A stretch of 64,000 nucleotides of DNA from Gammaproteobacteria bacterium (GTDB lineage Bacteria; Pseudomonadota; Gammaproteobacteria; Steroidobacterales; Woeseiaceae), in contig JAUIDP010000009.1 of the NCBI GenBank assembly GCA_030429005.1, forward strand, positions 1 to 64,000, written 5' to 3'. The notes beneath the pieces are model-generated. The model was given only the letters and a program-made list of their open reading frames with translations, was not told the origin of the DNA and searched no databases. Numbering within the stretch: the stretch's first letter is position 1; every line of letters starts with the position of its first letter. Position numbers and translations under genes: made by a program. Positions 54,124 through 62,862 of this stretch are shown here, piece by piece.

Positions 54124-55509
54124 TCAAACGGAACGCAGGTACCAGTCGAAATCGAGCGCGTGGATCGTATCGTGAAAGCGCTTTTCCTCCGAGCGACGAT
54201 TGATCGCATAGGCTTTGCAAAACGCTTCACCCAGGTACGCCGGCAGGATCTTGCCGCGCGAAAACTTTGTCAACGCCGCGTCCCAGCGATCGGGAATTCG
54301 AATCTTCGGGTTAATGACTTCGCCTTCGCCGATCATCCGGCCCGGGTCACACTTGTTCTTCAGGCCGAAGTGCACACCGGCCATGATTGCTGCGGTCACC
54401 AGGTACGGGTTGGCGTCGGCGCCAGCGACCCGGTGCTCGAAGCGCAGGTTCTTCTTGTCGGACTGCGGGATACGGACCGACACAACCCGGTGGTTGACGC
54501 CCCAGTTGGTGTCGACCGGCGCGAAATTCTCCGGCAGCAGGCGCCGGTAGGAATTCGCATTCGGCGAAAAGATCGCGGTAGCCTCGGGCATCGTCTTCAG
54601 TAGCCCGCCGACGGCGTAGCGCAATCTCGCCGAGAAAGGGGGCGTCGCCAGGCTGTCGCGGTCCTGCGAGAAGTAGTTCCTGCCGTTCCTGTCCAAAAGG
54701 CTCATATGCACATGCAGGCCGTTGCCCGCATCTTCGGCAAACGGCTTGGCCATGAAACAGGCCACGAAACCGTGCTTGAGCGCGGCGGCCTTGACGGCCC
54801 GTTTCAGCAGGACGGCGTGGTCGCAGGCCAGCACCGGATCGCTGACATGCATCAGGTTGATCTCGAACTGGCCGGCTGAATACTCGGAAATGACCGTGTC
54901 GGCCGGGATATTCTGCGCATCACAATAGTCGTACACGTCATCGAGAAACGGCTGCACCGCGTTGAGATCATCCGGGTGGTAGACCTGCACACCCGGCTGG
55001 CGGCGCCCGAGTCCCGGGATCCGCGGCGCCCGCTTGGTCGGTTTGTCTGTCTTGCCCGAAAGCAGGTAGAACTCCAGCTCGGTTGCCATGACCATCGTCA
55101 GGCCCATTTTCTGCAATGGCTGCATGGCTCTCTCGAGCACGGCGCGCGGGTCGGCAAAATACGGCGTACCGTCTTCGTTGAACGAACGAAACAGCGCCTG
55201 CGCCATCGGTCGCTTTGACCAGGGCACCGGCGCGAGGCTGCCAGGCACGACGCTGCAGGGCACATCGGGATCGCCGTCGTCGTAGCCGGGCAGTCCCTCG
55301 ACGACTTCGCCAAGCACGTCCAGCAGCACAGTGCCGCCACAAAAATAGAACGGCTCGGTGCAGGTTTTTTCGAAGTCCTTGGGGCGCACACGTTTGCCCT
55401 TGAGGATGCCGTGTACGTCGGGAATCAATACCTCGAGGAATGCCGTGTCCGGGTATTTCTTCAGTAGCCGCTTCAGCTCGGTGAGCTGCGGATTCGTCTT
55501 GTTGACCAT
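54124..55509 (-). CDS. Glutamine synthetase family protein, PuuA-like
   Basis: A 461-residue ligase with the GS fold: ATELEFYLLSGK and GQFEINLMH (metal and glutamate ligands), DAGNGLHVHMSLLD, NANSYRRLLPENFAP, RFEHRVAGADANPYLV. Sequence style is that of gamma-glutamylputrescine synthetases (PuuA/PauA) rather than assimilatory GlnA: no adenylylation Tyr motif is visible. It would join glutamate to putrescine or another amine with ATP. It is divergent from an IclR regulator, and a second related ligase lies 4 kb away. Confidence 0.88.
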   Translation of the reverse strand: MVNKTNPQLTELKRLLKKYPDTAFLEVLIPDVHGILKGKRVRPKDFEKTCTEPFYFCGGTVLLDVLGEVVEGLPGYDDGDPDVPCSVVPGSLAPVPWSKRPMAQALFRSFNEDGTPYFADPRAVLERAMQPLQKMGLTMVMATELEFYLLSGKTDKPTKRAPRIPGLGRRQPGVQVYHPDDLNAVQPFLDDVYDYCDAQNIPADTVISEYSAGQFEINLMHVSDPVLACDHAVLLKRAVKAAALKHGFVACFMAKPFAEDAGNGLHVHMSLLDRNGRNYFSQDRDSLATPPFSARLRYAVGGLLKTMPEATAIFSPNANSYRRLLPENFAPVDTNWGVNHRVVSVRIPQSDKKNLRFEHRVAGADANPYLVTAAIMAGVHFGLKNKCDPGRMIGEGEVINPKIRIPDRWDAALTKFSRGKILPAYLGEAFCKAYAINRRSEEKRFHDTIHALDFDWYLRSV

Positions 55510-55592
55510 ATGAGTTGCGAGCTTCCCTGATCTTTATGTTGCCTGCAAGCCGGGCAGAACGTGACGCCCCGGCCCGTCATGGGATATCATAA

Positions 55593-55610
55593 TATGAACC
55601 GTAATTCATA
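55593..55610. promoter_or_regulatory. IclR operator candidate in divergent region
   Basis: TATGAA-CCGTAA-TTCATA is a perfect inverted repeat with 6-base arms and spacer in the AT-rich end of the gap between the PuuA-like and IclR genes. The IclR start lies 15 bases downstream, so it could be an autoregulatory site. Confidence 0.45.
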
Positions 55611-55624
55611 ATGTGAGAAATGTC

Positions 55625-56377
55625 ATGCCCCCAGCCAGCCCGCCCCAGGGCGCCCAGGCGGCGCTGCGAGCGATCCGCCTGCTGAAGCTCTTCACGGCCT
55701 CTGCACCGGAGATGAACCTTGTCGAAATCAGCCGGCGCGCCAGCCTGAACAAGACGACGGCGCATCGTTTGTTGCAGGCGTTGTCGAGCGAGGGCATGGT
55801 CGAGCGCGACGAGGCGACCTCGCGCTATCGGCTGGGCGCCGGGTTGATGGCGCTGGGCGTGCAGGCGCTGTCGAGCAGTGACCTTCGGTTACGGGTCCGT
55901 CCCGTCCTGAAGCGCCTGGCGCAGGACACCGGCGAGACGGCAACGCTTGAAGTTCCGATCGACCAGGACATGCTGATCCTGGACGAGGTGGCAGGAAGCC
56001 ATTTCGTCGGGGCAGCGGGAAACGTCGGTACACGCTGGCCACTGCATGCGACGTCGACCGGCAAGGCATTGCTTGCGTTTGACGAGCAGGCCCTGTTTCG
56101 CCTCAGTGACGAACTGCCAGCCCTGACGGCCAGCACGATTGTCCGGCGCTCAGATCTCGAAAAGCAGCTGGGTGTCATTCGACGGCGAGGTTTTGCCGAG
56201 TCGGTCGATGAACTCGAGGAGGGTTTTTCAGCCGTCGGTACGATCATTCGTGGTGGCCTCGGCGAGGTACTCGGCACGCTGTCGATTTGTGGCCCGACCC
56301 AGCGCATGAGCGGATCGCGGCGGTCGCGGCTTGGCGAGATGTTGCGCTCGGCCGCGTCACAGCTACAGCCTGCCTAG
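55625..56377 (+). CDS. IclR family transcriptional regulator
   Basis: About 250 residues from the ATG at 55625; GTG at 55613 is an alternative. The winged helix reads ALRAIRLLKLFTASAPEMNLVEISRRASLNKTTAHRLLQALSSEGMVERD. The effector domain has GTRWPLHATSTGKALLAF and RGFAESVDELEEGFSAVGTIIR. It probably controls the flanking polyamine genes in both directions, judged by position. Ligand unknown. Confidence 0.92.
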   Translation: MPPASPPQGAQAALRAIRLLKLFTASAPEMNLVEISRRASLNKTTAHRLLQALSSEGMVERDEATSRYRLGAGLMALGVQALSSSDLRLRVRPVLKRLAQDTGETATLEVPIDQDMLILDEVAGSHFVGAAGNVGTRWPLHATSTGKALLAFDEQALFRLSDELPALTASTIVRRSDLEKQLGVIRRRGFAESVDELEEGFSAVGTIIRGGLGEVLGTLSICGPTQRMSGSRRSRLGEMLRSAASQLQPA

Positions 56378-56425
56378 CCCCCAGCGTGCTAACATATCGC
56401 CAGCCGAAGCGTCAGGAACAAGAAT

Positions 56426-58336
56426 ATTAATACGCGCAAGTGTGCTGCCCTGATCCGGGGATTTTGTTTTGCGCTCGCCGTTGCCGCTACTGCGGTACTG
56501 CCCGGATTGGTGCAAGCGTTTGAAATCGAGACGCCACCGGTGGGTCTGCGCGATGTGCCGGTGGAAATAATTGTGTCAGGTGTACCAGCCGGCGAAGTAG
56601 TAACCGTCAGCATTGCCGGTGACGACTTCTGGGTACCCGCCGACAGTGACGGTCGTGTCGCGGTACCCCCCGTAGAGCTTGCCGGGACTGGCATAGCCGA
56701 GATCATCGCGACCTACGGCGCGCGTACGGTCACAGCGGAACTCCGTATCCTGCCGGGCTGGGTCTCATTGCTGCCGGCACTCTTGGCGATTGCCGTTGCC
56801 CTGGTATTGCGCAACGTATTGCCGGCCCTGCTGATCGGCCTGTGGCTCGGCGCTGCCGCGCTGAAGGGCTTCAGTATCACGGGTTTGTTCGAGGGCTTGC
56901 TGGACGTTTTCTCCGTCTTCATCATCAACGCACTGGCGAACCCGGATCACGCTGCGATTATCGGCTTCAGTATGATGATCGGCGGCATGGTCGGAATCAT
57001 CACCCGTAACGGCGGCATGACGAGTGTTGTACGCATGATTGTCAGTCGCGCGAAAACTGCCGTTGGTGGCCAGGTTTCGATCTGGTTCATGGGCCTCATG
57101 ATTTTTTTCGACGACTATGCAAATACGATGGTGGTCGGCAATACGGCCCGCCCGATCACCGACCAGCTGAAGATCTCGCGGGAGAAACTGGCGTACATCG
57201 TGGATTCGACAGCGGCGCCCGTCGTCTGCCTCGCACTGATCACGACGTGGATCGGCTATGAAGTCAGCCTGATCGACGATGCACTGCAAGGCATCAGCGA
57301 GTTGCAGCATCTGCCGGCCTATTCGGTTTTTCTGAGTTCGATACCTTTCAGTTTCTACCCGATACTCGCCGTGTTCTTCGTCATAGTCGTCGCATCGACC
57401 GGCCGCGACATGGGGCCGATGTACAAGGCAGAGGTCCGGGCCCGCAACGGCGTCGTCGAGCCGCTGAGCCCGGACGAATTGCCGTCGATGACCGGCGATA
57501 CACTGGAGCCGAAGAAAAACATCCCGTTGCGGGCGATAAATGCGTTCATCCCGATCATCGTAATGATCTTCGGACTGGGCCTGGGCCTGTACGTCACGGG
57601 TACGGCGAGCCTTGGGCCCGGTGAGCATTCGCTGCGCGATATCGTCGGCCAGTCGAATGCATACCAGGCCATGTTGTGGTCTTCATTTGCGGGTGCATTG
57701 ACGGCGGCAGGCTTGTCGGTCGGGCAGCGCATCCTGAATACGCACGAGGCCGTCGATGCCTGGTACGGTGGCGCGCGTGCGACGCTGTTTGGCATGATCG
57801 TACTGGTCCTGGCCTGGTCGATGTCCGATGTGACGGCTGCGCTCAACGCAAAAGGCTACCTGATCAGCATTCTTGGCGATTCGATGCCGGTCGCCCTGGT
57901 GCCGGCGATCATATTCGTGCTGGCCGCGGTCACGGCGTTTTCAACCGGTACCAGCTGGGGCACGATGGGCATCCTGATGCCATTGACGATACCGCTGGCC
58001 TGGGCCGTGATGACCGTCAACGGCATGGCGGATCCTGCAGGCATGCATATTCTGTACTCCGCAGTGTCCTGCGTGCTGGCCGGTGCAGTCTGGGGCGATC
58101 ACTGTTCACCAATATCGGATACAACCGTGCTGTCGTCGATTGCCAGTGGTTGCGACCACATTGAACACGTCCGTACGCAAATGCCGTACGCGTTGCTGGT
58201 TGGCACCGTCGCGGTTGCACTCGGCACGATACCCGCAGGTTATGGCGTGTCGCCGTGGATTTCGATCGTCATTGGCGGCACACTGCTGTTTTTCCTGTTG
58301 CGATTTTTTGGTCGCAAGGCTGACGAGGCAATATGA
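56426..58336 (+). CDS. NhaC-family Na+/H+ antiporter-like transporter with N-terminal periplasmic domain
   Basis: The track start (TTG 56507) lies inside a signal peptide. The frame is open from 56393 with no ATG/GTG/TTG before 56507, but ATT at 56426 has AGGAA seven bases upstream and yields MNTRKCAALIRGFCFALAV... ending LVQA, a good Sec signal, for 636 residues. Then comes an Ig-like region (FEIETPPVGLRDVPVEIIVSG) of about 90 residues and about 11 membrane segments with NhaC family motifs (IFFDDYANTMVVGNTARPITD, STGTSWGTMGILMPLTIPL, WGDHCSPISDTTVLSS). It may exchange an organic amine or Na+ for protons. Overlaps puuD by ATGA. Confidence 0.78.
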   Translation: MNTRKCAALIRGFCFALAVAATAVLPGLVQAFEIETPPVGLRDVPVEIIVSGVPAGEVVTVSIAGDDFWVPADSDGRVAVPPVELAGTGIAEIIATYGARTVTAELRILPGWVSLLPALLAIAVALVLRNVLPALLIGLWLGAAALKGFSITGLFEGLLDVFSVFIINALANPDHAAIIGFSMMIGGMVGIITRNGGMTSVVRMIVSRAKTAVGGQVSIWFMGLMIFFDDYANTMVVGNTARPITDQLKISREKLAYIVDSTAAPVVCLALITTWIGYEVSLIDDALQGISELQHLPAYSVFLSSIPFSFYPILAVFFVIVVASTGRDMGPMYKAEVRARNGVVEPLSPDELPSMTGDTLEPKKNIPLRAINAFIPIIVMIFGLGLGLYVTGTASLGPGEHSLRDIVGQSNAYQAMLWSSFAGALTAAGLSVGQRILNTHEAVDAWYGGARATLFGMIVLVLAWSMSDVTAALNAKGYLISILGDSMPVALVPAIIFVLAAVTAFSTGTSWGTMGILMPLTIPLAWAVMTVNGMADPAGMHILYSAVSCVLAGAVWGDHCSPISDTTVLSSIASGCDHIEHVRTQMPYALLVGTVAVALGTIPAGYGVSPWISIVIGGTLLFFLLRFFGRKADEAI

Positions 58337-59091
58337 GTACCAAGCCGGTCATCGGGGTGCCGGCTGATCGACGCATGGTCGATCCGCATCCTTTTCACAT
58401 GGCCGGCGAAAAATACGTGCAGGCGGTTGTTGACGGTTCCGGCGGGCTGCCGGTGATCATTCCGGCCCTCGGTGACCCACTGGATGTCGACGATATTATC
58501 GCCAACGTGGACGGCTTATTGCTCACAGGCAGTCCGTCGAACATCGAACCCTACCATTACGAGGGCCAGCCGAGTGACCCGGGCACGCTGCATGACCCGC
58601 ACCGCGATGCGCTGACGCTGCCACTGGCCCGGCGGGCGATGCAACAGGGCGTGCCGCTGCTGGCTGTTTGTCGTGGCTTCCAGGAACTGAATGTCGCCCT
58701 CGGCGGTACGCTGCACCAGAAAGTGCACGAGGTACCCGGCTACAACGTACACAAGGAAAACCCGGATGACCCGCTGGAGATCCAGTACGGGCCGTCCCAT
58801 GCGCTGAACCTGGTCGAGGGCGGTTTGTTGCATCGCCTGGCTGGCACAGACCGGGTAATGGTAAATTCGCTGCATTCGCAGGGCGTCGCCAGGCTGGCCG
58901 AAGGGGTTACAGTCGAGGCGGTCGCAGACGACGGCCTGATAGAAGCATTCGTCGTCGACAGCGCGCCGGGTTTCGCACTGGCTGTGCAATGGCACCCCGA
59001 ATGGCAGGTGCTCCTGAACGATTTTTCTACGGCAATTTTCAATACTTTCGGCGACGCATGCAGGACGTTTGCCGAACGACGGCAGGTGTAA
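58333..59091 (+). CDS. puuD: Gamma-glutamyl-gamma-aminobutyrate hydrolase family protein
   Basis: A 252-residue class I amidotransferase-like hydrolase. VDGLLLTGSPSNIEPYHYEG, the nucleophile segment PLLAVCRGFQELNVALGGTLHQ and the His region ALAVQWHPEWQV match PuuD. It releases GABA from gamma-glutamyl-GABA. It is coupled to the NhaC gene and followed by a PuuA-like ligase, so a gamma-glutamylation route is encoded. Confidence 0.9.
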   Translation: MSTKPVIGVPADRRMVDPHPFHMAGEKYVQAVVDGSGGLPVIIPALGDPLDVDDIIANVDGLLLTGSPSNIEPYHYEGQPSDPGTLHDPHRDALTLPLARRAMQQGVPLLAVCRGFQELNVALGGTLHQKVHEVPGYNVHKENPDDPLEIQYGPSHALNLVEGGLLHRLAGTDRVMVNSLHSQGVARLAEGVTVEAVADDGLIEAFVVDSAPGFALAVQWHPEWQVLLNDFSTAIFNTFGDACRTFAERRQV

Positions 59092-59092
59092 G

Positions 59093-60424
59093 GTGAGTGA
59101 GGACGACGTATTTCAAAGCTGGTTCCGGGAACGCAGGATCGAAGATGTAGAGGTGTTCGTTCCGGACATGGCGGGTTCCGCGCGCGGCAAGGTATTGCCG
59201 CCGGAAAAAGTGGGCAAAGGCAATATGAAAATGCCGGAGGCTGTATTCGGCCAGACGATATCCGGCGATTACACGACCAACAAGCACAACGTCGAAGACC
59301 GGGACATGAACCTGGTGCCGGATCCGAGCACGTTACGGCTGGTCCCGTGGGCGTCAGACCCTGCTGCATCGGTGTTCGTCGACTGCTATCGCAGCGACGG
59401 CTCACTGGTCGGCGCGTCACCGCGCGGCGTTTTGCGCAGTGTTCTGGGCAAGTATGAAGCCAGCGGCTGGGTTCCGGTCGTCGCACCCGAGGTCGAGTTC
59501 TACCTGCTGAAACCGCACTCCGACCCGAACGAGGAAGCCGAAGCGCCGATCGGCCGGCTGGGCTGGACCGAAGGCGCGAGACAGCCGTACAGCGTTGATG
59601 CGATGAATGACTTCGAGCCGTTCATCAATGACCTGTATGCCAATTGCGAGGCACAGGAAATCAGCATCGACACACTGTCGCAGGAAATGGGGCCGGCGCA
59701 GTTCGAGATCAATTTCCAGCATGGCAATTCCGTCGACCTGGCAGACCAGGTTTTCCTGTTCAAACGCACGGTACGTGAAGTAGCTATCCAGCATGAGATG
59801 CACGCGACTTTCCTGGCCAAGCCGATGGCCGAGGAAGCCGGCAGCGCCTTGCACGTCCACCAGAGTATCGTGGACAAGAACGGTGCGAATATCTTCTCGG
59901 ATAAGAACGGCGAGCCCAGCGACTTCTTCTATGGTTTCCTCGGCGGCCTGCAAACCTACATGCCGGAGGCGCTGTTGATCTTCGCGCCCTATGTGAATTC
60001 CTATCGGCGCTTCATGAGCCCGTGGGCGTCCCCGGTCAACCTGGCCTGGGCGGTGGACAACCGCACCGTCGGCCTGCGCATACCGGATTCCTCACCGGAA
60101 AACCGGCGCATCGAGAACCGGCTGCCGGGTTCGGATGTCAATCCGTACCTGGCCATAGCTGCGACGCTTGCATGCGGCTACCTCGGTATGATCGAGGGCC
60201 TCAGGCCGACGGCGGAGACCAGGGGCAGCGCCTACAGCGACGTGTTTTCCCTGCATCGCAACATGTACGTGGCACTGGAAGCCTTTCGCAAGTCCGAGGC
60301 ATTGCGGAGTATTCTCGGCGAGGAATTTGTGGACCTCTACTCCTGCGTCAAGGAAGACGAGTATCGTGAATACCAGGAAATCATCACGCCGTGGGAACGC
60401 GAAATATTGATGTTCAACGTCTGA
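59093..60424 (+). CDS. puuA: Glutamine synthetase family protein, gamma-glutamylputrescine synthetase-like
   Basis: About 443 residues from GTG at 59093 (VSEDDVFQSWFRERRIEDVEVFVPDMAG). GS-fold motifs: APEVEFYLLKP, GPAQFEINFQH, EAGSALHVHQSIVD, VNSYRRFMSPWASP, RIENRLPGSDVNPYLA. It differs clearly from the first PuuA-like protein at 54.1 kb, so the two may use different amines. Context between puuD and an amine oxidase supports polyamine glutamylation. Confidence 0.85.
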   Translation: MSEDDVFQSWFRERRIEDVEVFVPDMAGSARGKVLPPEKVGKGNMKMPEAVFGQTISGDYTTNKHNVEDRDMNLVPDPSTLRLVPWASDPAASVFVDCYRSDGSLVGASPRGVLRSVLGKYEASGWVPVVAPEVEFYLLKPHSDPNEEAEAPIGRLGWTEGARQPYSVDAMNDFEPFINDLYANCEAQEISIDTLSQEMGPAQFEINFQHGNSVDLADQVFLFKRTVREVAIQHEMHATFLAKPMAEEAGSALHVHQSIVDKNGANIFSDKNGEPSDFFYGFLGGLQTYMPEALLIFAPYVNSYRRFMSPWASPVNLAWAVDNRTVGLRIPDSSPENRRIENRLPGSDVNPYLAIAATLACGYLGMIEGLRPTAETRGSAYSDVFSLHRNMYVALEAFRKSEALRSILGEEFVDLYSCVKEDEYREYQEIITPWEREILMFNV

Positions 60425-60430
60425 TGCCCC

Positions 60431-60446
60431 GCGGCCTGCCGGCCGC
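60431..60446. terminator. Hairpin after puuA
   Basis: GCGGCC-TGCC-GGCCGC, a perfect 6-base stem with a TGCC loop, begins 7 bases after the puuA stop and is followed by AGTTTC. It may be a partial terminator between puuA and spuC. The remaining gap to 60526 ends in a strong ribosome site (GGAGGTG). Confidence 0.4.
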
Positions 60447-60526
60447 AGTTTCAGCATGTGATCCGGGCGCGACGGCGCAGTGGCCGTTGGCTATTATTGG
60501 GTGAAACGGCACGACGGAGGTGAGTT

Positions 60527-61897
60527 ATGGCAGCGCTCGAGGAACGCTCCGGTCCGGACTGGCAGGAACTCGACAAAGAGCACTACCTGCATCCATTCAC
60601 GGACCACAAGGACCTGCACAAGAAGAAATCGCGCATCATTACGCATGCCGAGGGGTCGTATATCTACGATGCCGACGGCAACAGGATACTGGATGCGATG
60701 TCCGGGCTGTGGTGTGTCAATGCCGGCTATGGCCGCGACGAACTGATCGAGGCAGCCGCGGCGCAGATGCGCGAGCTGCCGTACTACAACAGTTTCTTCC
60801 AGTGTGCGCATCCGCCGTCGATCGCGCTGGCCAAGTTGCTGCAGGAAGTTTCTCCGCCGCAGATGAACCGCGTGTTTTTTACCGGTTCGGGGTCCGAGTC
60901 GAACGACACGATTGTTCGCATGGTGCGCCGCTACTGGGACCTGATGGGGCAACCGGAACGACAGACGATCATCAGCCGTCACAATGCCTACCACGGTTCT
61001 ACCGTTGCCGCTGCCAGCCTCGGCGGCATGAAGCCGATGCACAGGCAGGGCGGCCTGCCGATTCCCGGTATCGTGCATGTCGACCAGCCGTACTGGTTCG
61101 GCAGTGATCACAGCCAGACGCCCGACGAATTCGGCCTGCAGGCAGCGCGGGCAATCGAAACCGCGATTAATGAGATCGGTGCCGACAAGATCGCCGCTTT
61201 TATCGGTGAACCGATACAGGGTGCGGGCGGTGTCATCGTGCCGCCGGACACTTACTGGCCCGAGGTGCAGCGTATTTGCGACGAGTACGGAGTGCTGCTG
61301 ATTTCCGACGAGGTGATCACCGGGTTCGGGCGCCTGGGCGAATGGTTTGGTGCCGACTTCTACGGAACCCGGCCGGATTTCATGCCATTCGCCAAGGGCG
61401 TGACGTCGGGTTACCTGCCGCTGGGCGGCGTCCTTGTGAGTGATCGTGTAGCGGAGACGCTTATCGACAAGGGTGGCGAGTTCTACCATGGCTACACCTA
61501 TTCGGGGCATCCGGCGGCCTGCGCCGTTGCGATTGCGAATATCAACATTCTGCGTAATGAAGGACTCGTCGAACGAGTGAAGAACGACATCGGACCCTAC
61601 CTGCAAAAGAAATGGCATTCGCTCGGCGAGCATCCGCTGGTTGGCGAAACCCGTATGGTTGGACTGATGGGTGCCTTCGAAATCGTGCAGGACAAGGACT
61701 CATTAGGGCGCTTCGACGAGGATCTTGGCGTTGGTACGATCTGTCGGGACTTCCTGGTCAACAACGGCCTCGTCATGCGGGCGGTCGGCGACACGATCGT
61801 CGCTGCACCACCTTTTATTCTCAGCCATGCGGAAGCCGATGAGATGGTCGAAATTGCCTGGAAATGCCTGGACCTGACACAGAAGGCGATCGAATGA
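60527..61897 (+). CDS. spuC: Class III aminotransferase, putrescine-pyruvate type
   Basis: A 456-residue PLP enzyme. SGLWCVNAGYGRDEL, FFTGSGSESNDTIVRMVRRYW, RHNAYHGSTVAAASLGGM, LLISDEVITGFGRLGEWFG (PLP Asp) and FAKGVTSGYLPLGG (PLP Lys) are present. It resembles SpuC, which converts putrescine with pyruvate to 4-aminobutyraldehyde. This gives a second, non-glutamylated way to use putrescine. A GGAGG site precedes the ATG. Its stop overlaps the speB start. Confidence 0.9.
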   Translation: MAALEERSGPDWQELDKEHYLHPFTDHKDLHKKKSRIITHAEGSYIYDADGNRILDAMSGLWCVNAGYGRDELIEAAAAQMRELPYYNSFFQCAHPPSIALAKLLQEVSPPQMNRVFFTGSGSESNDTIVRMVRRYWDLMGQPERQTIISRHNAYHGSTVAAASLGGMKPMHRQGGLPIPGIVHVDQPYWFGSDHSQTPDEFGLQAARAIETAINEIGADKIAAFIGEPIQGAGGVIVPPDTYWPEVQRICDEYGVLLISDEVITGFGRLGEWFGADFYGTRPDFMPFAKGVTSGYLPLGGVLVSDRVAETLIDKGGEFYHGYTYSGHPAACAVAIANINILRNEGLVERVKNDIGPYLQKKWHSLGEHPLVGETRMVGLMGAFEIVQDKDSLGRFDEDLGVGTICRDFLVNNGLVMRAVGDTIVAAPPFILSHAEADEMVEIAWKCLDLTQKAIE

Positions 61898-62862
61898 GCC
61901 GCAAGCAAAGCAACGATAATGCGATAACGCGTGACAGCCTGTACGGAACGACTGCAGAGCCGACCTACTCGGGCATCGTGTCGTTCATGCGCCGCAAGTA
62001 CACCAAGGATCTTGCCGGCGCCGATGTCGCGGTGCTTGGCGTGCCATTCGACACGGCGACGACCAACCGTCCGGGCGCGCGCCTGGGCCCACGGGCAATT
62101 CGCGCTGCATCGGCGATCATGGCCTGGGAAAAAATGTACGGAATGGAATTCGACCCTTTCGACAAGCTGGCCGTGATCGACTGGGGTGACTGCTATTTCG
62201 ACCATGGACGGCCGCAGGGTGTGCCGGACGAAATCATGGAGTGTGCCTACGAGATCATCCGGCAGGGCCCGGCGCTGCTGACGCTGGGTGGTGATCATTT
62301 CATTTCCTACCCGCTCATCAAGGCGCACGTTCGCAAGCACGGCGGCCCGGTGTCGATCCTGCACTTCGACGCACACAGCGATACCTGGGCGGACGAAGAA
62401 GGGCGGATCGATCATGGCACGATGTTCTATTTTGCGGCGAAAGAAGGACTGGTCGACCCTTCGACATCGGTGCAGATCGGATTGCGTACCAGCAACCCGG
62501 ATACGCTGGGGTTCAATGTGCTGGACGCGCCCTGGGTTCACAAGCACGGGATTGAAGCGACAATCGCCGAAGCACGCAAACTGGTGGGCGATACGCCGGT
62601 GTACCTGACCTTTGATATCGATTGCCTGGATCCGAGCTATGCGCCGGGGACCGGGACGCCGGTATGCGGCGGACTGACCTCGCACCAGGGATTGCAGATC
62701 CTGCGCGGATTGCAGGGCATCAACGTTATCGGAATGGACATCGTTGAAGTCGCGCCGGCCTACGATGTCGGCGAAATTACTGCGCTTGCTGCGGCGCAAC
62801 TTGCCATGGAAATGCTGTACCTGTACGCCAGTCGACCGGGCGGGCAGGCATGCACGGTATAG
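61894..62862 (+). CDS. speB: Agmatinase family ureohydrolase
   Basis: About 322 residues from MSRKQSND, the ATG overlapping the spuC stop. The dinuclear manganese site is complete: LTLGGDHFISYP, ILHFDAHSDTW, TFDIDCLDPSYAPGTGTP. DTATTNRPGARLGPRAIR is typical of agmatinases. It hydrolyses agmatine to putrescine and urea; guanidinobutyrase is an alternative. It supplies putrescine to the neighbouring enzymes and may link arginine from cyanophycin to this pathway. Confidence 0.9.
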   Translation: MSRKQSNDNAITRDSLYGTTAEPTYSGIVSFMRRKYTKDLAGADVAVLGVPFDTATTNRPGARLGPRAIRAASAIMAWEKMYGMEFDPFDKLAVIDWGDCYFDHGRPQGVPDEIMECAYEIIRQGPALLTLGGDHFISYPLIKAHVRKHGGPVSILHFDAHSDTWADEEGRIDHGTMFYFAAKEGLVDPSTSVQIGLRTSNPDTLGFNVLDAPWVHKHGIEATIAEARKLVGDTPVYLTFDIDCLDPSYAPGTGTPVCGGLTSHQGLQILRGLQGINVIGMDIVEVAPAYDVGEITALAAAQLAMEMLYLYASRPGGQACTV

